Notes: generated by a model from the letters alone, not told the origin. A DNA stretch of 64,000 nucleotides from Mucilaginibacter sp. (GCF_025359345.1 NZ_JANYGQ010000034.1:1-64000), one strand, 5' to 3'; counted from the first letter of the stretch, positions 53,206 through 62,560 are shown. A program made the numbers and translations.

Positions 53206-53361
53206 AGAATCAAGAGTCAAGAGCCAAGAATCAAGACAAAAAGTGTTTGTCGATTCTCCAGGATCCTTATATCCTTATCTTGTTCCCTGATTTCTTTTTT
53301 TTTATTTCTTGATTCTTTTCTCTCGATTCTTGGTTCTTGATTCTTTCCTCTTGGCTCTTTC
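53206..53361. repeat. Long CAAG / CTTG heptad arrays
   Basis: CAAG-type heptads start at 53210, 53217, 53224 and 53231. An inverted array of at least seven CTTG-type heptads (CTTGATT, CTCGATT, CTTGGTT, CTTGATT, CTTGGCT, with CTTTTCT and CTTTCCT) runs from 53308 to 53361, ending at the dapB stop. Fills the dapB-lepB spacer. Confidence 0.82.
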
Positions 53362-53362
53362 C

Positions 53363-54109
53363 TCAAAAGTCAAACATATCCTGTACCGAATAAAAACCTT
53401 GTTTGCCCTGTATCCATTCGGCAGCCAGTACCGCACCAAGTGCAAAGCCGTTACGGTTATGGGCAGTATGTTTAAATTCGATGGAATCGACCTCCGAATC
53501 GTAAATAACAGTATGCGTGCCCGGCACGCTGTCAATTCGGTGCGATTCTATTAACAATTGATCGGCTGTAACGTTTGCGTCGTCGGTTTGGGCGTCATCA
53601 GTGCTTAACGCATTAACCCATTCTTTTTTCGCATCAAGGTTTTCAATAATTCCTTCAGCTATAGTTATGGCCGTGCCGCTTGGAGAATCAAGCTTTTGGG
53701 TATGGTGAATTTCTTCAACCTGTATGTCGTAATACGGGTAGTTGTTCATCAATTTAGCCAGCACCTTGTTTACGTGGAAGAAAATATTTACGCCAACGCT
53801 AAAGTTCGACGCATAAAGCATGGCAGTATCGCTGCTTTCAAATTTTTTCTTTAAAACAGGCAGGTTATCGTACCAGCCGGTAGTGCCTACCACAACCGGG
53901 ACGCCTGCATTTAAACACTGTTCGATATTAGCTAATACAGTGTGCGGGGTACTAAACTCAATAGCAACATCAGCCAGTTGCAGGTTTTCGACGGTAAGTT
54001 CGTGCTGGTTATCCTGGTCAATTTTTAATATAATTTCGTGTTTGCGGTCGTGGGCTATCTTTTCAATTATTTTGCCCATTTTGCCGTATCCTAATAGTAC
54101 AATCTTCAT
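53363..54109 (-). CDS. dapB: 4-hydroxy-tetrahydrodipicolinate reductase
   Basis: DapB reduces 4-hydroxy-tetrahydrodipicolinate with NAD(P)H in the lysine/diaminopimelate pathway. 248 residues from ATG 54109 (KIVLLGYGKMGKIIEKIA); the GTG at 54136 would add nine non-conserved residues. Motifs: DVAIEFSTPHTVL, VVGTTGWYD, VEEIHHTQKLDSPSGTAI (catalytic His/Lys). Slightly shorter than the E. coli enzyme (273). In the same direction as parAB and lepB. Confidence 0.95.
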   Translation of the reverse strand: MKIVLLGYGKMGKIIEKIAHDRKHEIILKIDQDNQHELTVENLQLADVAIEFSTPHTVLANIEQCLNAGVPVVVGTTGWYDNLPVLKKKFESSDTAMLYASNFSVGVNIFFHVNKVLAKLMNNYPYYDIQVEEIHHTQKLDSPSGTAITIAEGIIENLDAKKEWVNALSTDDAQTDDANVTADQLLIESHRIDSVPGTHTVIYDSEVDSIEFKHTAHNRNGFALGAVLAAEWIQGKQGFYSVQDMFDF

Positions 54110-54123
54110 ATCTGTATTAAAAG

Positions 54124-54215
54124 GCACTAATTTCACGAATTAAGGCGAATTTCACGAATTTAAAATCGAATGTAGAAGCAGATTGATGAAAATTCATCTT
54201 AATTCGTGTAATTCG
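54124..54215. repeat. AATTCGTG-family inverted repeat
   Basis: CACGAATT-type words at 54133 and 54153 on the left, and AATTCGTG-type words at 54200 and 54210 on the right. The arms are reverse complements and flank about 40 bp. Located in the DUF5683-dapB spacer. Confidence 0.65.
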
Positions 54216-54222
54216 TGTTTTC

Positions 54223-54909
54223 TCAAAGTGTAAACGTAATTTTTAACCCCGGGATATATGAAATTGGTGAATTTTGAGCGTACACCGGTTGATTGATAAA
54301 GTCGGGGGCTATACGCATGGTAAAGTTATTATCGAGCGTATAGCTGTGTATAAACTTGGCATCGATATAGGCATCAATAGTATTTATACCCCAAAAAGCC
54401 ACAAAACCTAATATGCACAAATCGCGGTCGCGGCGGTAACCGTCCTTCGCGTTATAAATTGCCTGGTCGCCGAATTGCGAATACTGGTTAAACTCTAAAT
54501 AGTAAGGATCCTTGGGTCCCGGCGTTATTAAATGATTTCGATATTTTGAGAGCGCCAAAAACAGCCGGTAATTTTTTGCATTATAAACATATGCCCATCC
54601 AAACCCAATCAATCCGCCATAAACAAGTGGCACTTTCCAAATCTTGTGGTTATAAACCTGCCCCCAGCCCGGAACAATAAGCGAACGCATAACCGCCCGG
54701 TGCGGGCTGTGTGTAGTATCAGGATGATAGACTTTTTCTTTACGCACCTTGGGCTTGCGCGATTGCATAAAGTCGGTATCTGCCCGCGATGCTTTCAGCG
54801 TATCCATTTTATTTTTTAAAATGGTTGACGATGTTGTGTCGGGATTTTGGGCCCTGGCAGTAAGCGCAAACCCGGCAAGCAGGCAAATTACAAGCAAGTA
54901 TTTATACAT
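54223..54909 (-). CDS. DUF5683-domain membrane protein
   Basis: 228 residues with a signal peptide (YKYLLVICLLAGFALTARAQ). The DUF5683 core is visible: PHRAVMRSLIVPGWGQVYNHKIWKVPLVYGGLIGFGWAYVYNAKNY, with helices around VPLVYGGLIGFGWAYVY and LCILGFVAFWGINTIDAYID. Typical of this Bacteroidota cluster between parB and dapB. Function unknown. Confidence 0.88.
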   Translation of the reverse strand: MYKYLLVICLLAGFALTARAQNPDTTSSTILKNKMDTLKASRADTDFMQSRKPKVRKEKVYHPDTTHSPHRAVMRSLIVPGWGQVYNHKIWKVPLVYGGLIGFGWAYVYNAKNYRLFLALSKYRNHLITPGPKDPYYLEFNQYSQFGDQAIYNAKDGYRRDRDLCILGFVAFWGINTIDAYIDAKFIHSYTLDNNFTMRIAPDFINQPVYAQNSPISYIPGLKITFTL

Positions 54910-54947
54910 CTGTTAGTTAAAAACCCCCGGGGTATTGGGGATGCTGT

Positions 54948-55868
54948 TTACCAATCCATAATTTCAAGGATGCGGGTAAGGTCGCTTTCGGATAAAAAAG
55001 GAATCTCGATAGTACCGCGCCCCTGGCCACCAATTTTCAGCTTAACCCTTGAACTGAATTTCGAAGCCAGGTCATCCTGTATCTTTTGAATCTGGAACGA
55101 TATAGGCTCGGGTTGTTTGCCTTCTTTCTTTATCGGCGCCGTTTGCATATCGCGAACCAGTTCTTCAGTTTTACGAACGGATAAACCTTCCTTAATAATA
55201 TGCTGATGAATAAATATTTGTTTGGCAGGGTCGTCGATAGTAATCAGTGCTTTAGCATGGCCCATGGTGATTTCGCCTTCGCGGATGGATGCCTGTACAA
55301 CCGGCGGCAGTTTCAACAACCGCAAATAGTTAGATACGGTCGAACGGTTTTTACTCACCCGCTCGCCCAGTTCATCCTGTTTAAGGTTACATTCCTCAAT
55401 CATTCGCTGTAAACTTATGGCTACTTCTATTGCATTCAGGTTTTCGCGCTGAATGTTTTCAATAAGCGCCATCTCCAGCATTTGCTGGTCGTTGGCAGCC
55501 CGTACGTACGCGGGAATTTGTGTTAAACCAGCAATTTTTGATGCACGGAAACGCCGCTCGCCAGATATCAGCTGGTAGCTATGGGCGTTTAAGCGCCTAA
55601 CGGTGATTGGCTGTATCAGGCCCTGCAGCTTAATCGAGTCGGCCAGTTCCTGCAATGCATCCTGGTCGAAATCGGTACGGGGCTGAAATGGGTTTACCTC
55701 AATTTCAGACAGCTTAATTTCGTTTATCGAGCCCAGGTTGTTTACCTCGGGGCTTGATGCGGCATTGTTTTTATCGGTATTGTTGTTTTGATTGTGGTTA
55801 ACGCTTTCCGAATCTTTCAGCAATGCACTTAACCCTCTGCCTAAAGCGTTTCTTTTTTCTCCGGTCAT
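54948..55868 (-). CDS. parB: Chromosome-partitioning protein ParB
   Basis: 306 residues. The ParB/Srx CTPase domain: IKLSEIEVNPFQPRTDFD, GLIQPITVRR, SGERRFRASKIAGL with the GERR motif, then MALIENIQRENLNAIEVA and a helix-turn-helix (LGERVSKNRSTVSNYLRLLKLP, EITMGHAKALI). The C-terminal dimerisation part ends with a helix (SDLTRILEIMDW). ParB binds parS near the origin; no parS was found in the window. It follows parA 8 nt downstream. Confidence 0.96.
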   Translation of the reverse strand: MTGEKRNALGRGLSALLKDSESVNHNQNNNTDKNNAASSPEVNNLGSINEIKLSEIEVNPFQPRTDFDQDALQELADSIKLQGLIQPITVRRLNAHSYQLISGERRFRASKIAGLTQIPAYVRAANDQQMLEMALIENIQRENLNAIEVAISLQRMIEECNLKQDELGERVSKNRSTVSNYLRLLKLPPVVQASIREGEITMGHAKALITIDDPAKQIFIHQHIIKEGLSVRKTEELVRDMQTAPIKKEGKQPEPISFQIQKIQDDLASKFSSRVKLKIGGQGRGTIEIPFLSESDLTRILEIMDW

Positions 55869-55876
55869 CTTTATAA

Positions 55877-56680
55877 TTAAACTATTGCTGTATTAGTATC
55901 GGCCTCCTCTTTAACCAAGCCGTTTTTGCGCAAAATTTCGCGGGCCAGGTTCAGGTAGTTTATTGCGCCCTTGCTTGTAGCATCGTGCATAATTACTGAT
56001 ATACCAAAGCTTGGGGCCTCGCTTAAACGGGTATTACGCTGTATAATGGTATCAAACACCATATCCTCAAAATGGCTCCGCACTTCTTCAACCACCTGGT
56101 TCGAAAGGCGAAGCCTTACGTCGTACATGGTTAACAATATGCCTTCAATTTCGAGTGTAGGGTTCAACCTCGATTGTACAATCTTAATGGTATTTAATAA
56201 CTTACCTAAACCTTCCAATGCGAAATATTCGCACTGTACCGGAATAATTACCGAGTCGGCGGCAGTTAACGCATTTATGGTTATCAGACCCAGCGAAGGC
56301 GAGCAGTCGATGATGATGAAATCATAGTCGTCGCGTACACTGTTAAGTACCGCTTTCATTTTATATTCGCGGTCGGTAAGGTTTATCATCTCGATCTCGG
56401 CGCCTACCAGGTCGATGTGGGCTGGTAAGAGGTCGAGATTGGGTGTTTCGGTTTTCTGGATAGCCTCACGCGGGTCAACCTGGTTGATTATACACTCGTA
56501 AATACTGTTTTTTATGTTACGGGGGTCAAACCCAATACCCGACGTTGAGTTAGCTTGCGGATCGGCATCAACCAATAATGTTCTAAACTCCAACACGGCC
56601 AAACTTGCGGCCAGGTTTATAGATGATGTGGTTTTACCAACGCCACCTTTTTGATTGGCCAAAGCAATAATTTTACTCAT
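55877..56680 (-). CDS. parA: Chromosome-partitioning ATPase ParA
   Basis: 267 residues. Deviant Walker A LANQKGGVGKTTSSINLAASLA, Walker A' DADPQANSTSGIGF, Walker B DYDFIIIDCSPSLG, and the family segment QCEYFALEGL. It positions replicated origins with ParB. First gene of the minus-strand cluster. The chromosomal type (Soj-like), not plasmid-like. Confidence 0.97.
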   Translation of the reverse strand: MSKIIALANQKGGVGKTTSSINLAASLAVLEFRTLLVDADPQANSTSGIGFDPRNIKNSIYECIINQVDPREAIQKTETPNLDLLPAHIDLVGAEIEMINLTDREYKMKAVLNSVRDDYDFIIIDCSPSLGLITINALTAADSVIIPVQCEYFALEGLGKLLNTIKIVQSRLNPTLEIEGILLTMYDVRLRLSNQVVEEVRSHFEDMVFDTIIQRNTRLSEAPSFGISVIMHDATSKGAINYLNLAREILRKNGLVKEEADTNTAIV

Positions 56681-57049
56681 TTTATACGTTAAAAAAATTT
56701 ATAAATGGGTTTTTAGTAACAACGAAATACAGGAACGGTTAATATACCTTCCCATAAGTTTTAATGCGGGCTAAAGATACGTATTTATATAATTCCGAAA
56801 TCCACAGGTTTTGCCTATTTACAAACAGTTTGAGCCCGGAAAACCGGAAAAGTCCGGTAGTCCGATCGCGCGCCGCCTTAGCTCTATCGGTGGCACAAAG
56901 AAGCTTCGCGCGTGGATATGTGAGGCGAACTCAAATCAATACATTGTCAATTTCCCAATCACTAACTCGCTAAATCACTAATTATTTTATTACTTTGTTC
57001 CTCCGTGGGTTTGCCAAATCGCTAATTCACCAGTTCACTAAATAAATCA
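56681..57049. other. Spacer parA-FMN reductase with octad arrays
   Basis: 369 bp, no supported gene. Two same-direction octad arrays: TCACTAAC, TCGCTAAA, TCACTAAT (56959 on) and TCGCTAAT, TCACCAGT, TCACTAAA (57019 on). Same family as 20391, 43868 and 44152. Confidence 0.75.
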
Positions 57050-57574
57050 ATGACCACTACTATCATATCATCCACTAACCGGCCCAATAGCTCAACTTAT
57101 AAGCTATCGCAATATTACCAGAAGCGATTGCGCGAAAAAGGGGTGGACGCCGGCATTTTGTCCTTAACACAACTGCCCGCCAACATCATCGAAAGCGATC
57201 TTTATAATAAACGAAGCGAGGCTTTTAAACCGATACAGGATATTGTTAGCCAGACTGATAAGTTTTTATTCATCATACCTGAGTACAATGGGAGTTTCCC
57301 GGGAGTTTTGAAAGTATTTATGGATGCCTGTACCTTCCCCGAAAGCTTTTATGATAAAAAGGCAGCCCTGGCGGGTTTATCGTCGGGCAAATATGGCAAC
57401 ATCCGTGGCATCGACCATTTTACAGGCGTTTGCCATTATATGCACCTGCAGGTTATGCAGCTTAAAATTCATATCGGCAGTATTAATAAGGAATTCGATG
57501 CGGATAATAACCTGTTCCAGAAAGACACTGTGCAGTTTACCGAAGAGCAGATGGATAAGTTTATTTTATTTTAG
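57050..57574 (+). CDS. NADPH-dependent FMN reductase-family protein
   Basis: 174 residues with the flavodoxin-like fold: ISSTNRPNSSTYKLSQYY (phosphate-binding loop SxxRxxS replaced by STNRPNSST), FLFIIPEYNGSFPGVLKVFMD with the YNGSFPG motif, and AGLSSGKYGNIRGIDH. A quinone or azo reductase-type role is possible. Stand-alone gene. Confidence 0.88.
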   Translation: MTTTIISSTNRPNSSTYKLSQYYQKRLREKGVDAGILSLTQLPANIIESDLYNKRSEAFKPIQDIVSQTDKFLFIIPEYNGSFPGVLKVFMDACTFPESFYDKKAALAGLSSGKYGNIRGIDHFTGVCHYMHLQVMQLKIHIGSINKEFDADNNLFQKDTVQFTEEQMDKFILF

Positions 57575-57580
57575 TTTTAA

Positions 57581-57617
57581 GATTTCACCGATTGGAGAAA
57601 TGATTGCACCGATTTTT
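57581..57617. repeat. CACCGATT direct repeat
   Basis: GATTTCACCGATTGG and GATTGCACCGATTTT, 22 nt apart. Same family as the inverted repeat at 22915/23047. Lies directly after the FMN-reductase stop. Confidence 0.6.
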
Positions 57618-57758
57618 ATTCAGTGCTTTCGCCCGGTGGCGTGTTAATCTATAAACGCATTAATTATTAAGGGAAATTTTATACCTTGTTTTCTTATTTA
57701 TGCAACTATCTTAACCTTTCAAAAATTCACCCCTAAAATTTAATTTAAACCAAATCAC

Positions 57759-59030
57759 ATGAAGATTTTCTACAAGCTTTTTTCGTTTGCATTTCTTTTG
57801 CCATTTTTTTCGTTGGCACAAAGTAATTATAAACCCGGATTTGTTGTTAACCTAAAAGGAGATACATTGCGTGGATTTATTGATTACCGTGAATGGAGCA
57901 ACAACCCGAATGCCATTTCATTTAAGCACCAGGTGACTGACGCCTCCGGTGCCAAATATACTCCGGCTGATATTAGCTCTTTTAATATCAATAGTATAGA
58001 AGCCTATCAAAAGTATACCGGGCTAATCAGCATGGATGTTGTAAATACCGACCATTTAACCACCGGCAAGGATACTAGCGTTAAAATGGCCGATGTTTTT
58101 TTGAGAATATTGCAAAAAGGCAAAAATGTGACATTATACAGCTATACCGACGACCTGAAAGCCCGCTATTTCATTGGCGATGGGCCCAACTTTTTCCCAA
58201 AGGAATTGGTATACAGGATATATGAGGCCAATGATTCAAACGGAAATGGAAAAACCTTTACCGACGAAACTTACCTTAAACAGTTAAATACACTCGCCAT
58301 AAAATACAGCGCTTTAAATGACGATTTGGCCCACACGCTTGAAAAGGCCGATTATCAAATGCCGCAGTTAATGGTTATCGTAAGTAAAATAAACAACATT
58401 ACAAAGCAGGAATTTAGCGCCAAATATGACGATAAGGGTAATAACTATTTTTACGGCGGGCTGGGTTTGGCCATCGCCACCACAACCCCGTCACCAGGTG
58501 GCACCTACAAGCAAGCCGGGGGCAAACCTTGTACGTCAATATTGCCCGCTGTTAAATTTGGCATAAATGTTTTTGCCAGCCCGAACAGCGAGCGCCTTTC
58601 GTTCCGTTTTGAGCTGTCGGCAGCGCTGATAAAATATACATCAACTTACGACAACGCATTTTCGCCATATGTAAACATTACCTATGGTTACACGAATCTT
58701 GCTATAGCTTTTTCACCGCAGATCATATACAATTTTTACAACGGGGAAAACCTGAAAGTGTTTGCGGGCGGCGGTATCGAGATATCAAAGTACACTTATT
58801 TTAGCCGTGAGTATAAAAACAATAAAGATGGCAGCCAGGTGCCAACATCTGCTAATCCGTTCAGTCAAAATAACTTCAGTTTACCCATAGTAGTTAAAAC
58901 GGGGATATCTATTAGCAAGAAAATTGACATTTATGCTGATTACCTGCTCGCCGGGCCGGTTTCTGACGATTATGTGTTTCGCTTAAACACAAGTTCCGTT
59001 CAGGTGGGGGTTAACTACAGATTTAAGTAA
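57759..59030 (+). CDS. Secreted fused protein: N-terminal beta domain plus outer-membrane barrel
   Basis: 423 residues with a signal peptide (KIFYKLFSFAFLLPFFSLAQ). The N-terminal domain (21-210) opens NYKPGFVVNLKGDTLRGFIDY and includes FLRILQKGKNVTLYSY; the family name is not known to me. The C-terminal half from about residue 228 (YFYGGLGLAIATTTPSPGG ... VQVGVNYRFK) is a beta-barrel with the final Phe-x-Lys strand. The next two genes encode the same two halves separately. Function unknown. Confidence 0.82.
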   Translation: MKIFYKLFSFAFLLPFFSLAQSNYKPGFVVNLKGDTLRGFIDYREWSNNPNAISFKHQVTDASGAKYTPADISSFNINSIEAYQKYTGLISMDVVNTDHLTTGKDTSVKMADVFLRILQKGKNVTLYSYTDDLKARYFIGDGPNFFPKELVYRIYEANDSNGNGKTFTDETYLKQLNTLAIKYSALNDDLAHTLEKADYQMPQLMVIVSKINNITKQEFSAKYDDKGNNYFYGGLGLAIATTTPSPGGTYKQAGGKPCTSILPAVKFGINVFASPNSERLSFRFELSAALIKYTSTYDNAFSPYVNITYGYTNLAIAFSPQIIYNFYNGENLKVFAGGGIEISKYTYFSREYKNNKDGSQVPTSANPFSQNNFSLPIVVKTGISISKKIDIYADYLLAGPVSDDYVFRLNTSSVQVGVNYRFK

Positions 59031-59043
59031 GATATTTCTTATC

Positions 59044-59700
59044 ATGAAAAACTTAATAAGGATTTTTCTATTTATAGCCGCTTTGCCGTTGCTTGCAACG
59101 GCGCAAAGCAATTACAAGCCGGGCTATGTTATTAACCTGAAAGGCGATACGCTGCGTGGGTTTATAGATTATAGAGGGTGGGACACAAACCCGGACGTAA
59201 TAAAATTTAAACAGGCACAAACCAGCACAGTTGAGAGGCTGACCGTAAATGAAATTAACTTTTTCAGTCTTGATAAAGTTGTCTCCTACAAGAAATATAC
59301 AGGCACCCTGTCAATGGATAATGCCAACCCCGACAACGTACAGGAAAATAGGGATACCACTTTTAAGATAGCATCGGTGTTTTTGAAAGTGCTGCAAAAG
59401 GGTAAAAATGTCGCTTTATATTCTTATTCGGATAATATAAAAACAAGGCTGTTTATTGGCGACCAGCCCAACTATCAACCTGCTGAACTGGTTTACAGGT
59501 TGTATTACGACATGGAAGCGGTAAAGATTTTCGAGCACGGCCGTACGGTTAACGAAAACACCTACATGTCGCAATTATATACGCTTGCTGCTAAATACAA
59601 TGCGGTTTCGACCGCATTGCAGCGCGATATCGAGGATTCCGCCTATAGGGAATATTATGTATTGCAGATTGTTAAAAAAATAAACGAAGCGGTCAAATAA
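59044..59700 (+). CDS. Secreted protein, stand-alone N-terminal domain
   Basis: 218 residues, signal peptide (LIRIFLFIAALPLLATAQ), then SNYKPGYVINLKGDTLRGFI, nearly identical to the start of the preceding protein, and FLKVLQKGKNVALYSYSDNIKTRLFIGD. Ends where the barrel begins in the fused paralogue (IVKKINEAVK aligned with IVSKINNITK). It follows 13 nt after the fused gene and overlaps the next ORF by one base (TAATG). Confidence 0.82.
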   Translation: MKNLIRIFLFIAALPLLATAQSNYKPGYVINLKGDTLRGFIDYRGWDTNPDVIKFKQAQTSTVERLTVNEINFFSLDKVVSYKKYTGTLSMDNANPDNVQENRDTTFKIASVFLKVLQKGKNVALYSYSDNIKTRLFIGDQPNYQPAELVYRLYYDMEAVKIFEHGRTVNENTYMSQLYTLAAKYNAVSTALQRDIEDSAYREYYVLQIVKKINEAVK

Positions 59701-59720
59701 TGTATCTAACAAACTCAGGC

Positions 59721-60386
59721 ATGAAAAAATATCTTTATACCACTTTAGTAGCGCTCTTTTTTATTCCCTTTTTTGCAGTTGCGCAGGACACCACACCCGA
59801 TAAAATATTTTTCTACGGCGCGGTCGCGATGAATATCACAACTAATACGCCGGGTTCAACGGCACCCTATGCTCAAAACGGCGGAAAAGCTTATACTTCG
59901 TATCTGCCTGCGTTTTCTTTTGGCTTTAGCGCCCCTACCGACCCCAATAGCGGAAAAGTGTGCTTCAGGGGCGAGCTATCCGTTTCTTTTTCAAAATATA
60001 ACTCGCAATATAAAAACAGGGCGTATCCATATGTTAGCGCCCGGGCATCGTATAATGAAATGTCAATAGGGTTTACGCCACAAATAATCTATAATTTTTA
60101 TAATGCTCAAAACTTTAAAATATATGCGGGGGCGGGTCTTAATATCTCAAAGCCATCATATAGCAAAGTATATTACGGTCCTCAGGACCCTGGCACTTAT
60201 TTCCCGCCGAACAACACCTATGATTTTGTCGATTTTGATACCCGGGTTTTATTAAAAGGCGGCATACAGGTACATAAGCACTTTGAAGTGTTTTTTAATT
60301 ATTTAACAAACGCCGAAACGACTAACCGAGGCTATTTTCAGTTAAATAAAAACACCGAGCAGGTTGGTGTAAATTATATCTTATAA
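59721..60386 (+). CDS. Outer-membrane barrel, stand-alone C-terminal domain
   Basis: 221 residues from ATG 59721, which gives a complete signal peptide (KKYLYTTLVALFFIPFFAVAQ); the open frame reaches back to 59700. The mature part aligns with the barrel of the fused protein: FFYGAVAMNITTNTPGST, then SIGFTPQIIYNFYNAQNFKIYAGAGLNIS against AIAFSPQIIYNFYNGENLKVFAGGGIEIS, and the end EQVGVNYIL against VQVGVNYRF. Evidence for gene fission plus gain of a signal peptide. Confidence 0.82.
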   Translation: MKKYLYTTLVALFFIPFFAVAQDTTPDKIFFYGAVAMNITTNTPGSTAPYAQNGGKAYTSYLPAFSFGFSAPTDPNSGKVCFRGELSVSFSKYNSQYKNRAYPYVSARASYNEMSIGFTPQIIYNFYNAQNFKIYAGAGLNISKPSYSKVYYGPQDPGTYFPPNNTYDFVDFDTRVLLKGGIQVHKHFEVFFNYLTNAETTNRGYFQLNKNTEQVGVNYIL

Positions 60387-60434
60387 ATTGGAGGGAACTG
60401 TGGAATGGCATCAAAACACGGACATTAGACCTGT

Positions 60435-62549
60435 TTATTTGAGCAGATTATACGCCAGCAAACTCGCTGCATAAGCCAGAATTGTCATATAAGCAAATTG
60501 TATAGCCGGCCAGCGCCAATTTTTAGTTTCGCGGTAAACTACGGCCACGGTGCTGGCACACTGCATGGCAAACGCGTAAAACATCATTAACGAGAAAGCC
60601 ACCGCCAGAGAAAACACCGGCTTGCCTGTCTCCGGATTTTTAGCTGAGCCCATCTTTTTTTGTACCGATTCTATTTTTTCAGCATTGCCGTCAACGCTGT
60701 AAATGGTGGCCATGGTGCCTACAAATACCTCGCGGGCAGCAAATGAGGTTATAAGTGCTATACCAATTTTCCAATCAAACCCCAATGGCCTGATAGCTGG
60801 TTCTATAAAATGTCCCAATGCCCCGGCATAAGAGTTTTCCAGCTTTTCGGAGTTAATAGCCCGGGTAAGATCATCAGGTTTTAGTTTTTGAGCGTATTGT
60901 GGCTGTTTATACTTTTGTTCGATTTTTGCAAAGCGGTCGCCCGGACCGTAAGATGCCAGCACCCAAAGAATGACAGACACAGCGATAATTACTTTACCGG
61001 CTTGCAATACGAAAGCTTTCGATCGGTCATACATGCTGTAGGCAACATTGTTCCAGCGGGGCATGCGGTACACCGGCAGTTCCATAATAAAATAGCCGCG
61101 TTCCCGCCCTTGTAATATCAGCTTAAAGGCAAACGCTACCACTACTGCGGATATGAGGCTGAATATATACATGCCTGTTAATGCTAACCCCTGGAGGTTA
61201 AATACCCACCAAACATTGCGGTTAGGTACCACCAAACCGATAAGCAATACATAAATAGGCAACCGGGCCGAACAGGTAACCAACGGGGTAACCATAATGG
61301 TTATCATCCTGTCTTTCCAGTTCTCGATTGTACGGGTGCTCATAATTGAGGGCACAGCACACGCAAAGCCACCAATAAGAGGCACTACCGATTTACCGTT
61401 GAGGCCAACCTTGCGCATCAGCTTATCCATCATAAACGTAACCCGCGACATATACCCGGTATCTTCCAGTATGGATATAAAAGCAAAAAGGATAGCTATT
61501 TGGGGGATAAATACCATTACGCCGCTCAAGCCGCCCAGTACACCATCAACAACCAGCCCTGTTAACGGGCCGGCCGGTAAAACCTGGTGCAGGAAGTTTT
61601 GGGCCCAGGCAAACAGGTCACCAATTTTTTCCATCGGGTAGGCCGACCATGAAAAAATAGACTGGAACATAAATAATAATATCCCAAGGAAAATAAACAG
61701 GCCGAATACCCGGTGGGTAAGCACCTTGTCTATCTTATTACTTACGGTTTCGTCCTTTGCGGTTTCCGGTATTTTAACCGTGTCGTACAACAGATCATTA
61801 ATAAAGCTGTAACGGGCAATGGTTTCTGCACCCTGCGCTTTTTGCGAGTGGAACGAAAATTCCTTTTCAAGCTCCTCAATCCGGTCGCTTTGCTGTGGTG
61901 TTAAAAACTTTACGGTTTCATGCTGGTGGGCAAGCTGCAGGGCGAAGTACGGGTTATCGAGTTTTAATTCTTCGCTTATTTGTGCTATCAGCTGCGGGGC
62001 TATTGCCTCCACATCAATCGAAGGCTCCTGCAGCGCAATTTTGTTGGCAAAGCCGATTGCTGCTTTTAGTTTATCGATGCCTTCCACTTTGCGCGCCGAA
62101 ATGGGAATGACGGGCACGCCGAGTTTTTTGGCAAATAGATCAATATCGATAGTTATCCCTGCCTTTTTCGACAGGTCAATCATATTTAATGCAACGATAA
62201 CCGGTATTTTAAGGTCGGCAACCTGGCTGTAGAGCAGTAAATTACGTTTGAGGTTAGTTGCATCAATAATTACGACAACCAAATCGGGTGTGTGGGCATT
62301 TGCCTTATCGGCCAATACAGAAAATACAATAGATTCGTCCTGGCTTTTCGGATAAAGACTGTAAGTGCCCGGAAGGTCAATTATTTCGGCCGTGCGGCCA
62401 TCAGGCAGGGTGCAAATGCCGGTTTTTTTATCAACCGTTACCCCTGGAAAGTTTCCAATTTTTTGATTTAAACCGGTTAATGTGTTAAAAAGAGTTGACT
62501 TACCGGTGTTGGGGTTTCCTACTAGCGCAACTCTTATATCGGCCTTCAA
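60435..62549 (-). CDS. feoB: Ferrous iron transporter FeoB
   Basis: 704 residues. N-terminal GTPase: VALVGNPNTGKSTLFNTLTG, GNFPGVTVDKKTG, DLPGTYSLYPKS, ALNMIDL; then a helical GDI spacer; then the membrane core with two inverted Gate motifs (PLVTCSARLPIYVLLI, and FAAREVFVGTM). Imports Fe(II) across the inner membrane. feoA lies 11 nt upstream. No feoC. Confidence 0.96.
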   Translation of the reverse strand: MKADIRVALVGNPNTGKSTLFNTLTGLNQKIGNFPGVTVDKKTGICTLPDGRTAEIIDLPGTYSLYPKSQDESIVFSVLADKANAHTPDLVVVIIDATNLKRNLLLYSQVADLKIPVIVALNMIDLSKKAGITIDIDLFAKKLGVPVIPISARKVEGIDKLKAAIGFANKIALQEPSIDVEAIAPQLIAQISEELKLDNPYFALQLAHQHETVKFLTPQQSDRIEELEKEFSFHSQKAQGAETIARYSFINDLLYDTVKIPETAKDETVSNKIDKVLTHRVFGLFIFLGILLFMFQSIFSWSAYPMEKIGDLFAWAQNFLHQVLPAGPLTGLVVDGVLGGLSGVMVFIPQIAILFAFISILEDTGYMSRVTFMMDKLMRKVGLNGKSVVPLIGGFACAVPSIMSTRTIENWKDRMITIMVTPLVTCSARLPIYVLLIGLVVPNRNVWWVFNLQGLALTGMYIFSLISAVVVAFAFKLILQGRERGYFIMELPVYRMPRWNNVAYSMYDRSKAFVLQAGKVIIAVSVILWVLASYGPGDRFAKIEQKYKQPQYAQKLKPDDLTRAINSEKLENSYAGALGHFIEPAIRPLGFDWKIGIALITSFAAREVFVGTMATIYSVDGNAEKIESVQKKMGSAKNPETGKPVFSLAVAFSLMMFYAFAMQCASTVAVVYRETKNWRWPAIQFAYMTILAYAASLLAYNLLK

Positions 62550-62560
62550 TGGTTAACGTG

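Noticed and set aside
56764..56973. 69-codon ORF between parA and the FMN reductase
   Set aside because: Low-complexity translation crossing an octad array, with no start context or family resemblance.
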